A stretch of 53,567 nt of DNA. Source: Acanthaster planci. Lineage: Eukaryota > Echinodermata > Asteroidea > Valvatida > Acanthasteridae. Location of the stretch: positions 640,997-694,563 of the forward strand of contig NW_019091359.1 in the NCBI RefSeq assembly GCF_001949145.1. Reading direction: 5' to 3'. A program made the translations under genes and the position numbers. The notes under the pieces are model-generated. The model searched no databases and was not told where the DNA came from. It was given only the letters and a program-made list of their open reading frames with translations. Shown here piece after piece: positions 44,237 through 52,900 of this stretch; the first letter of the stretch is position 1, and each line of letters begins with the position of its first letter.

Positions 44237-45100
44237 CCTGCCTCTCGAGAGCATCGATTTCTAAACCCAAATACGTTAATTTCTTAAGTGGACCTTCTTT
44301 TTTGTGCAATTGGCACGCCAAGCACTTTGCATACCGATTCAAATACCTGCAAGAGTGCTTGGCAAGAATAAGAACTAGGTCCGACGAATAAGAAATCGTC
44401 AAGGTAGCGAGTGATCATCGAACTGTCAGCAATCTCCTTCACTTTGAAGTCGAAAAACGTGCTGAATTTCTCAAAAAGGGAACACGAAATGGAACATCCC
44501 ATAGGCAAGCATTTGTTGTAATAATAGTTGCCCTCGAATGTGAAACTCAAAAGGTCACAACCTGAAGGGGTCACTGGAAGTAATCGAAAAGCCTATTTAA
44601 TATCCGATTTTGCCAACCACGCCCAATGTCCTGCTGCCACCACTAAATGCACTGCTTCATCAAATGAGGCATAATGCACTGTGCATTGTCCTTATCAATA
44701 AATCATTTATTGATCGCCCTTCTGGATAGGAAAGGTGGTGGATGAGCCTGAATGTATTAGGTTCCCGTTTAGGTACTGAACCGATGGGTGAGCACTGCAG
44801 CGTTGGGAATGGCAGGGCTGGGAATGGACCCGCAATTCTAATAAGGTCTGTTCCCTTTTGTATCTTTTCTTTAACAGTGTCAGGGTGAGCAGCAGCTGAG
44901 AGTAGGCATTTGCCTGGCGGCTGTGCCTGCGGCCGTGATATTGTAGCGAAAAACCGTGTGAGAAACCCCTCTCCAGCAGTTGTGTATCAGCTGCCTTAGG
45001 ATAACCCGCTAACCATTTTCGTAAAACATAGATCTTAATTGGTGTTGAGGCGACGAAAGGAATTCCCAGAAGAAACCGTAGTAGCCAGTGTTGAATGCTT
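44237..45100 (-). pseudogene. DIRS-like reverse transcriptase (second lineage), broken
   Basis: Minus frames: a PKREPNTFRLIHHLSYP-like block (about 44770-44690, frame-shifted), the YASFDEAVHLVVAAGHWAWL block, an in-frame TAA just before AFRLLPV (about 44595), then GNYYYNKCLPMGCSISCSLFE. Next are the catalytic box YLDDFLF (about 44408-44388) and, after a frameshift near 44300, LTYLGLEIDALE. The LPMG...C-S-I-S-C and YLDDFL pattern is that of DIRS/tyrosine-recombinase retroelement RTs. No recombinase is seen, and the 3' side is replaced by the CGTCG element. Confidence 0.75.
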
Positions 45101-45468
45101 GGCGTGCTCCGTAGACATAGCAGTCTGATTGGGTTTATACTTGTGCCACCCAGAGTGATCAGGGGGCTTACGAACTTGATTGCCCTTACGCCAGCAGTAA
45201 GGTGAACGGACAGTTGTCGACTTCCCTAGCTTGCAAACTGCTGCCCGTGGCCCTGGTAGAAGTTTGTACTACATTTGCGGGCATATTTGCCTGCTCGGTA
45301 ATGAACCCCCAAATGAGGTGGATTTAGGCGGGAGGTAGTGAGGCAGGAGGCCTCGGAGTGAGGTGAGAGGCAGGAGGCAGGAGGCGGGTAGGTCGTGGTG
45401 AGAGGCGGGTGGAAGGGTCGAAACGCATGGTGCGAGTACAAGCAGGGGAAAGGATGAACCGACACGAG
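45101..45468 (-). other. DIRS-like 5' region, repeat-rich
   Basis: On the minus strand this lies upstream of the RT. GGAGGCAGGAGGC-type purine repeats occur at 45330-45400 and there is a degenerate Cys-containing frame (45180-45300). No confident gag. Confidence 0.4.
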
Positions 45469-45530
45469 GTGCCTAAAACCAACCGGAACTCGACTGAATT
45501 CCTTGAGTGGTCAACGGGCGATATAGCGTT
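45469..45530 (-). repeat. 60-bp motif shared with 27424-27485
   Basis: The reverse complement reads GCCCGTTGACCACTCAAGG and CCGGTTGGTTTTAGGCACC; the counterpart at 27424 is in the opposite orientation. It marks the probable 5' end of the DIRS-like element here. Confidence 0.65.
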
Positions 45531-45651
45531 TGATATAGTAATTTATTGTTACAGCAAATCTCAGAAACCTCCTCTGTAGTTAATCAGTCAATTGGCTTAG
45601 CGTGTACAGAATCATTAAGCATAACTGTCCCTTCACTCTAAATCTCGTACC
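45531..45651. other. short spacer at truncated Polinton edge
   Basis: No Polinton terminal repeat is recognised between the broken capsid gene and the DIRS-like motif, so the Polinton appears cut here. Confidence 0.4.
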
Positions 45652-46125
45652 TTAATAACGTGGTGCATAAGACGCTATCTTGCATAGAGTTCGTTTGATG
45701 GGATACTTGGCGGTGCCCTCTTCCAAGGCCCAGGCGTTCCTTAGCATGACGGCGGAGCTTACTTTGACCTTTCTCACGAACAGGGAGGCGTTGAGAAGTA
45801 CCACTTGGTAGGTGGGGTCGGATCCGGTGGCCATCAGACAGAACGAGTCGCTACTCCTGATCAGTTTCAGTTTTAGATCGACTCCGTTCAGCACGTGCTT
45901 TTCCTGGAAGAAAATGTCGCTGTGTAGCGGTCCGATCATGTGATCCAAGTACTCATCCCCAGAACCCGGCACGAAAAACTTGATCGGTCCGCCGTCGTTG
46001 ATGGTGGAGATGGGATAGAACTCTTCCCACTGCCCCTTTTCGATGCTGGTCTGCGTTGGTGGAACGGAGAATAGGTCCACTTCGGACTAGATGCACTCGC
46101 AGGACTTGTCGTGCAACAGCGACAT
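45652..46125 (-). pseudogene. Polinton major capsid protein, internally deleted and truncated
   Basis: ATG at 46125 starts the frame, with a TAG at codon 13. From DLFSVPPTQTSIEKG the Polinton/adintovirus double jelly-roll capsid signature is clear, with FFVPGSGDEYLD. The frame then jumps to a region much later in the family (HSDIFFQEKHVLNGVDL, KLIRSSDSF), implying an in-frame loss of most of the first jelly roll. It ends at 45652 after about 155 codons, whereas family members are several hundred residues, so the C-terminal part is missing too. It follows the pX-like gene by about 30 bp. A capsid shell protein by family; this copy cannot form one. Confidence 0.85.
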
Positions 46126-46155
46126 GGTTTTGAGTTGCTGGAGCGTGCGAGGTAG

Positions 46156-46572
46156 TTAGTCAAAGATGTCCTTCGATCGCTTCCTTCTCCTGCCGGCCGA
46201 GGAGGTGGCGCATCTGGTGCCGGCTTTCCCTTTTATAGGTCGTCTCGAGAGGTGGGAGTCCACGCCGCTTATGGCCGTGTGTGCCAAGTTCTGCCCAGCG
46301 GTTTTGAGTCTGTCCCTTACTGCCGATTTAAAACCCTTTCCCTCAAGGGCATCCCGAGCGATTCCAACACCGGTACGTAGGGCCTCGCGGCCCAAAGTCT
46401 TAGCACCCTGCTTGATGAGAGGCATGGTGGAGCGGAAAAGACCGCCCAAAATTCCCCGGAGACTGTACCCTCTCTGATTTCTCGGCCCGGTGAACACCGG
46501 AAGACCGCGGCCAACCTGACCCAAGTAGTTATCCTCGTAATGCTTGACGATGGGGCGATAATATCCGCTCAT
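46156..46572 (-). CDS. Polinton pX/pVI-like small basic virion protein
   Basis: The ATG at 46572 (MSGYYRPIV) is preferred over the upstream GTG at 46581. About 138 codons, open throughout. Features: GRGLPVFTG, GYSLRGILGGLFRSTMPLIK (Gly-rich hydrophobic/amphipathic stretch), an Ala/Gly helix TLGREALRTGVGIARDAL, and a strongly basic end RRRKRSK. This resembles adenovirus pX/pVI-like core or membrane-active proteins and the equivalent gene in Polintons. It is packed between the penton-like and capsid genes, almost overlapping the former. It is the only structural frame in the element with no stop or shift. Whether it is expressed is unknown. Confidence 0.7.
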   Translation of the reverse strand: MSGYYRPIVKHYEDNYLGQVGRGLPVFTGPRNQRGYSLRGILGGLFRSTMPLIKQGAKTLGREALRTGVGIARDALEGKGFKSAVRDRLKTAGQNLAHTAISGVDSHLSRRPIKGKAGTRCATSSAGRRRKRSKDIFD

Positions 46573-46577
46573 GCTGA

Positions 46578-47320
46578 TCACTGTGGAAAGGTGGACCGCC
46601 GCCTCCGAAAGTGGAGCTTCACGATGACTCTTCTGCTCACAAATAGAATGGGCTAACCGATATCGTCCCTTATATCTGTTTCGATCGTGTCCACGAACTT
46701 GTGCCTCAAGGGGATGAAGTGGGGGCTGTCGTAGGTTTTGGTCACGATGCTGCCGTACTTGCCATCCACGTTCACGATGCGCAGCAATGGGGCGTGCGTG
46801 TCTCCCACGGTCTGGTACTCGACGACATTAGAGTAGAGAAACATCGAATAAAAGGGCCAGAGGTCCACGACTCTCGCTCTCTTTACGGTCCCCGTTACGG
46901 TCGCTCCATCGTGGAAGCTGAGTAAGTTCGCCAGATACCCCAACAGTTTGAGCACTACTCCGTGACCCTTTTGATGATGACCTTTTGAATGTGCTTGTTG
47001 TAGGAGAACCTTACGAGACCACCGTGATCGACGGGTGGTTCAAAACTTGTCTGTAATTCCTCGGGCACCGCATAATACCCCTCTGGAAGGTGGTGAAAGT
47101 GAAATCTGGAATCGGCTTGTCCCCCCGAGCAGGCTTACAGATAGCCCTCGGTCACATTCATCCAACAGAGCGGGTAAGTCGCTTCAGACAAGGCCACCTC
47201 CCAATCCCCGTCAAAAGACAGTGGAGTTGGCAAACTGGAGAAGAAATGGCTGAGCTTATTGTTGGGGTGGACGTCCATGGAGCTATTGCTGGGAAGAGTG
47301 ACATAGAATGAATCCGCCAT
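46578..47320 (-). pseudogene. Polinton penton/minor capsid-like protein (frameshifted)
   Basis: Starts ATG 47320 with MADSFYVTLPSNSSM and DGDWEVALSEATYP, a conserved N-terminus of a Polinton virion protein. Frameshifts near 47135 and 46965 follow. The C-terminal piece 46955-46653 has VGDTHAPLLRIV and FVDTIETDIRDDIG, then a TAG, and the residual frame ends at 46578. By position (before pX and capsid) and family pattern I take it as the single jelly-roll penton/minor capsid protein. That identity is less sure than the membership in the Polinton set. Confidence 0.65.
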
Positions 47321-47454
47321 GGCTAACCGGTACAATGGTGACCACATCCAGGGGCGGTGGGGTTTTAAAGCTTGTGCAGCCTTGTCACCCAGCTGTTAAA
47401 CTTGTCGGGGTAGCCCAGCCACTTGACGAAGTACTCCGTCGTTCCTCCGCGTTT

Positions 47455-48356
47455 TCACTTCCGCAGTACCCTCTCCACCCCGTACAAATCGTCCGACTTG
47501 ATCACCCGTTGCAGCTCGTGTCCGTAAAAAGTGCCGTCCAAATCATCACCATCGAAATCTTTCAACCGGTACACGGGTGGACGGCGCGGAAGCCGTGCGC
47601 TGACGGTAAAGAGTTCGGTGGTCCAGCCTGGAAGATACCCCTTTTTAAAGGATCTTGCCGCCATGCTGATTCGTACCGGGTCTCCCACGTCGAGGGTGTA
47701 AGAGGTCAGGCGGTGTGTGGAGTCCACGGCGTCGTACAGGGTGTTCCGTACCCGTTTGGCATTTTGTTCGTTTGGCAGAGCGTGGAGGTAGGCTCGACCG
47801 TTGGATGCCGTAAAGTATTTATACATCTTGGTCTTGAGGGTCCGCACTGGCTTTAGTCTCGTGTGAGTGGTGAAGCATGAGATGTTATGCTTCTCGAGGA
47901 AAGACTGGAACAGGCGGTAGGTGAAGTCCGTGCCGTTGTCGGTCTGTAGCGCTATGGGTTTTCGAATTTCAAAATTGTAGCGAAACCCTCGACGAATGTT
48001 GCGCCGGTTTTACTCTTGAGTGGAACGGCCCAGGTGTACTTAGAAAGGACGTCGATGCACGGTAGAAGATATTTGAAATTGGAGTTGAAGCGACTAAACG
48101 CCCTCATATCTACCAGGTCCGCCTGCCACTGGTAGTCGATGCCTCCGACGATGACTCTGTTCCGCTTAAAGCGCTTCCGGACCGGTTTGTGCAGCGTGTA
48201 CGTGGGTTGCTGACTCAGCCTGGTTCGAATCTGCCGCCGATTGACGCCTATGCCGGCCTTTCTGGCAGCGCGGTAGACAGCCTCCGTCCCACCCAACGCC
48301 ACTGGGTGTTGGGGATCGTTGTAAATCCGTTTCAGGTACGTCTGGTACGGTTCCAT
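47455..48356 (-). pseudogene. Polinton retroviral-type integrase (rve), broken
   Basis: ATG 48356 (MEPYQTYLKRIYNDP) opens an N-terminal helical region with KPVRKRFKRNRV and the first catalytic Asp in QWQADLVDM (about 48140). The frame breaks near 47955. The second Asp block (TDNG, about 47935) is in another frame. The third catalytic residue is absent: the sequence jumps to RTLKTKMYKYFTASNG without the expected Glu-containing block, and the following Tyr/Asn/His segment is shortened. The C-terminal SH3/chromodomain-like part is intact (VGDPVRISMAARSFKKGYLP to YRLKDFDGDDLDGTFY), ending at 47455. In Polintons this enzyme would insert the element; this copy lacks its triad. Confidence 0.85.
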
Positions 48357-48515
48357 CGTTGAAGCCCGTGTTCTGGATGACCACGCTACCGCGACAGCAT
48401 ATGTACCAACAGCGAACTCTTCTTGCGAGCTGTTTCAGTCAGCAGCCTGACTTTGGCAGACAACGGTCCATGGTGACAAAGTCTAAAATGATTGTCTGCG
48501 GGTATTTCCGACGTA

Positions 48516-48989
48516 TTAATACAGTGTCCGCTCAAACCTCGGGAACCGGGTTTTTGTTCTCTTTCTGCGGGGCGTTGGCTTGAGATGACTGGCCTCCGCA
48601 AACAGCCTGGGAAGATCGTACGACTCTTCTTCGGCTGGTTCCTCACGCAGGTGTACATTTAACTCGGCGTCCTTGTCAGGATCCAGCGCAGACTGTTTTC
48701 TAGGAGATGCGAGCGGCATGCGTTCCAGCTGGGGTGGTTGCCCGTCGTTTTCTTTTTTCTTTGTTTCAAGCGTCGTGGTCAGGGGCGCTGTCCTCTGTTT
48801 ATTTAAGTTCATGTAGCGGTGCAGCGTCTGGTGGTACAGCTGGGTTTTGTCGTCGTCCGAGAGATTTTGTCTATAGAGGAGCTCTCTCATATCAGTGTCC
48901 AAGCCATGCACTACTCGTGTGGTAGGGGTCTGCTCCAATCTTCTGGCCGACTGTAACTTCGCAAGGGTTTCTAGCGGGACGAGAACCAT
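48516..48989 (-). CDS. conserved Polinton-associated protein of unknown function
   Basis: 157 codons, open. Starts MVLVPLETLAKLQ and contains TDMRELLYRQNLSDDDKTQLYHQTLHRYM (helical), then an acidic/basic low-complexity middle and a basic end with RRKRTKTRFPR. No enzyme motif. In position it sits between integrase and packaging ATPase on the same strand. The N-terminal pattern recurs in Polinton/adintovirus-type elements by recollection, but I know no function. The last third could be partly disordered. Confidence 0.6.
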   Translation of the reverse strand: MVLVPLETLAKLQSARRLEQTPTTRVVHGLDTDMRELLYRQNLSDDDKTQLYHQTLHRYMNLNKQRTAPLTTTLETKKKENDGQPPQLERMPLASPRKQSALDPDKDAELNVHLREEPAEEESYDLPRLFAEASHLKPTPRRKRTKTRFPRFERTLY

Positions 48990-49340
48990 TTTCTTGACGT
49001 GCTCCGTGTTTACTTGAACAGTAACCCGCCCAAAGCGCTCAGAACCGGGGTGAGTAAGGCTCTGAGGAACCTGCCCTTTTGGCGCAAGATTTTCTTTTTT
49101 TTTCGGCGCTCCGATCTTTCTGTCACTGAGAATTCGTAGGTGACTTTTTTTTTCCGCCGGCTTAAGTCGAATGTTCAGAGCGCACTCGCATAAACAGAGG
49201 AACAGTTCCCTATTGGCCCCTTAGATAATGCCCTGTCGCTGCTTGTCACTACCCCGGGCCAACACGTGGAGGTAAGGAGCGTTGTGACGCACGCGCCTCG
49301 ACATCTTCGAATGAGCACGGTCGTTTTAAAACGCCCGCAT
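48990..49340. other. intergenic, Polinton
   Basis: Between the unknown protein and the ATPase. Contains T-runs and no supported ORF; it may hold the promoter of the 48989 gene. Confidence 0.4.
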
Positions 49341-49945
49341 TTATACCTTTGGCACGTAAACGACGGAATATCCGCCCGGCAGAATATTAGACCTGAGTCT
49401 CATGGTCTCATCCGGTTTCAGGTCGACGAAGAGGTAGCCATCATGTATTTCACCCTCGTCAGGTACATCTGCCTCGCCAAGTGGTTGATTTGCGAGGCAT
49501 CTCTTGGGTTTTTGAAGAGAATCACGTAATGTGCGTTCAAACTGATGGTGCGCATTTCTTTGCCCTTGTAAAACAGGTTCTGCAGAATAAGGACGACGGA
49601 CAGGTTTCGGTGGTGACTCCCTTTAGTGAACAGTTCAGTAACCTTGGCACTGTTACCGCTTTCGGACATGAGGTCATCTATCACAACCAGATTTTTCTGC
49701 TCCCGATCGAGGGTCTTAAGTAAGTCGTCAGGATAGCCCTCCACAAATCGTATCTAAGGCACCAGACTAGCCAGATGGTCGTAAGCATATTGGTATTCCC
49801 CTTAGCACCAAACGATGTTCTCCGGGGGTGGCTCGATGAGTGTATGTCCTTTGGCAAGAATCAAGCGCTTCACGAACTGGGTTTTCCCGCTTCCAGTGGG
49901 ACCCGCTATCACAGCGGCGAAGGGGTGCCTCAGTCGCGCGTCCAT
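49341..49945 (-). pseudogene. Polinton genome-packaging ATPase (FtsK/HerA, A32-like), with stops
   Basis: ATG at 49945, about 30 codons before the P-loop. Walker A GPTGSGKT is intact (about 49900). In-frame TAA at codon 48 (49804-49802) and TAG at codon 64 (49756-49754) follow. Walker B NLVVIDDLM (about 49690) and the sensor-like VVLILQNLFYKG are intact. A frameshift near 49445 moves the C-terminal part (family end) to another frame, ending at 49341. Packaging ATPases of this family drive DNA into the capsid. It lies directly downstream of PolB with a 53-bp gap. Confidence 0.85.
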
Positions 49946-49998
49946 CGGGCAAAATGGACCCGCGCGTGCGGACAGGCGAATTTATAGAGTTTGGCCGG

Positions 49999-52900
49999 TC
50001 ATATGTCCAGGTAGGTGGTGGAAACGCCATCGTCCGCTACCTTTCTTCTCAGGTAGAGGTAAGTAAACGCCCTCTTGACCTGCTCAAAGGTGTACATGGA
50101 ACCGTCCTGCCTCATTCTAAACCCGCGGTTGACGCCTTTGCCCACCACCTGCGTATCCAACGTTTCGAGGTATTTCCGTTTGGTGATGTTATTTGAAGCT
50201 TTATTGAGACCCTTGAAGCTTATCTTGTCTTTGGCACCGAAGCAATAATAGGTTTTGCCGCACAGGGCCACGATTCCGTCTCCTTCCCATTCGACTTTGA
50301 AGATCCCAGGCGTTCTCTTGTCGTAGGTGGGATGGGCGGGAGTATCATCGCGTGGAAACCAGTCCAATTTTTCTCGCTGGTACTCTGCTCGCATGTTTGG
50401 TTTCACGACATTATCGAGGCACTTACTAGATATGGTCAAGTAAGCCGAATCCGTATCCATCTCGCATAGATGGAAGTCTGCGGTGTCGACGAATTTCAAG
50501 AGGAAGTTGAAGTAGAGTTCAGTTCCAACTCGTACAGACTGTCGTCTAGCTGATGTATCGCTCTAAAGTGCGGGCTGTTGATAAGTCGCACCGCTTCATC
50601 GTCGTTGCCGCATATCCGCATACCCGATGCTTTTCGTGGTTCGTCACGGTCTTTGCATAGGCGGAGTTTCCCAACAGTTTCATCGTGTCGGCGATGATGG
50701 CCTTCGCTGGGTCGGCATCCCCGTCCCGCCTGGCGTCGCTGACGGCCTCGCCAAACGGTCGAAAACACGGATATGATCTATATTGAATCAGCTGATAGAC
50801 GCGGGTAACTCGGAGTCCATGCTGGAGATACCATTTAAGCAGAGGGGTAGCCAGTAACAGCTGCTTACCGAACATGCTCCCGATGAGGCTGCGGCGAGGA
50901 TTTTTCATAAGTCCCTCCCTCTCCGCGTATTGGCGCATGTGCTCTCCGACGTTCTTAAAAATGGGAGGCATTTCAGCAAACCTGTCTCGGAATTGATCGG
51001 GAACCTCGATGTCGCATTCAACTAGTCCGAACAGTTCGCCGTTGACCACTCCCTCCATGATGCGATTCTGGTCAGGCTCTTCTTCTGTAAAGGTAGCCGT
51101 ACGGTTTGGACAAACTCTGCCGCGTCACAATTTGTCGACAACACCTCCAGCCAGGCGCATTCCCATATCTCCACCAATCTGTGGCCCCGAGAACGGATAT
51201 ACTCCAACTTTTTTCGGTCTGCTCCCGAAGTTCGTCAAGCGACTTCTTCCTGACGTCATTGGTTTCTGGCGGGTTCAAGTGGCACCGTTGACCGTGCCAG
51301 AAACACCCGTGAAACTGATAAACGGTATTGGTGTCTTTGCAAAATCCATCCACGGGAATGCGTCTGGGACCGATGCGCTTTTCGCCACGGTTAAGCTGGT
51401 GGCGGATGAAGATGCCCTCGGTTCGCGCCGTCCATTCCAGCCACTCCGATGCTCTCACCGAGACCTTATGGCTCGGAACTGACCTGAACCCGTCCTCCTC
51501 CCTTCTACGGAGAAAAGTTCCTACCGGCATGGGTTGCATCAGGAACCACAAGTAGAGGGCAATGGCGTCAAAGCCGACGATACTGGCGCAGGTCTTGGGG
51601 CCGTCGCGGATCAGAGTCTTGCCTTTTTCGTGGTACCTGTGGAATACGATAGACGGACCACCCACGATGTTTTGCTTCAAGAGATAATACAGGTTCTTGT
51701 TCTCCCAGTCAATGAGGGAGAAGCTGATGTCTCGCGATAACGTCAGGAACAGGTAGTTCAGGGACAGGCCGGGCACTAATATCGCGCATTTTAATGTGTC
51801 CATTCCCCGCGCCCTGTAGAAGGCAAACATCCTTTGCACAGCCTCAAGGAACGGGGTGACGTCCAGATTATTGTACCACACCAGTAAGTCGCGCAACGTC
51901 TTCATGCCGCGATCTCGCCAGCAGTGTTGGCAGTGCCCGTACTCCTCATCAGAAATATTGGCCCCTTTTAACGTGCTGAAGAAGGCATCGTGCGGTGGGA
52001 GCTGCGTTTCGTTCAGTTTGTCCAGGCTGGTCATATTCGTAGGGAAAGAAACGTTTGGTGTGAGAGCAGTCGTACGCCTTTAAGAACTTGTCGTAGGAAT
52101 AGCCGGGGCCAAATAGTTGGAAATGTCCAGGAATTTCAATTTCCGCGTTTTCAGGCACATGTAAGATCCAGCCCGCTTGGTTGTCATTCAGATCTTGTCA
52201 TCGGCAGCCAGTAACTATCTGTGCAGGTGTTTCGTTATGACGTTGATGACATACTTCCTGGAGTTGTATCCGATGACGGGAATTTCGCTCTGGTAGTCGT
52301 CCAACTCCTGGCGCAGATTCTCCAAGTAGCCTATCATGGGAAGGGCCTCGTCGTCGAGGTAGTATTCATCTTCTAGATCGTGGATGCGAGTAAATACACC
52401 CTCAAACAGGTACAACATGCGACCATAGGCCTCGTCACCGATCTGGTACAGGTAGTCCAGCATGTTCTTTACGAGTTTGGCCGGATCGCCATCCGTCACG
52501 AAGCATTTTGCGTCTTCGAAACGTGAATGTTGCTGGCTACACTAACGCTGAGCAGTTCGTGGCGGTCGCACCAGGTGACCTTTCCGTCGCGATCTCTGTC
52601 TCAAGGCAACTGTTTGAAATAACTCGTAATCGAAGGTGGCGTGGTAGGGAAAAATTCAGATCGTCCTCGATGTCAATACCCACTTCTGCCGGTTTGTCAA
52701 AGACCGACTCGTGCAGGGCGTAAACACCGCCCGGAAATTGTGCCTTACATTGGCATCACACGTGGGCTCGTGGCGTTGGAGGTTGAACGATTTGGTAAAC
52801 CCATCCTACATTACCGACACTCGAACAGACGGCTATACGCGTTCACATCGGCGATGTATGAGAAGTGGTTAAAGTACAGGTTTACGCGTAGTGTGGTCGG

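Noticed and set aside
47308-47856. 182-codon plus-strand ORF opposite the integrase C-terminus
   Set aside because: Antisense shadow of a GC-rich coding region.
48221-48240. GGTTCGAATC, a tRNA T-loop-like string
   Set aside because: It lies in the integrase reading frame and no cloverleaf can be drawn around it. No tRNA, rRNA or CRISPR array was seen anywhere.
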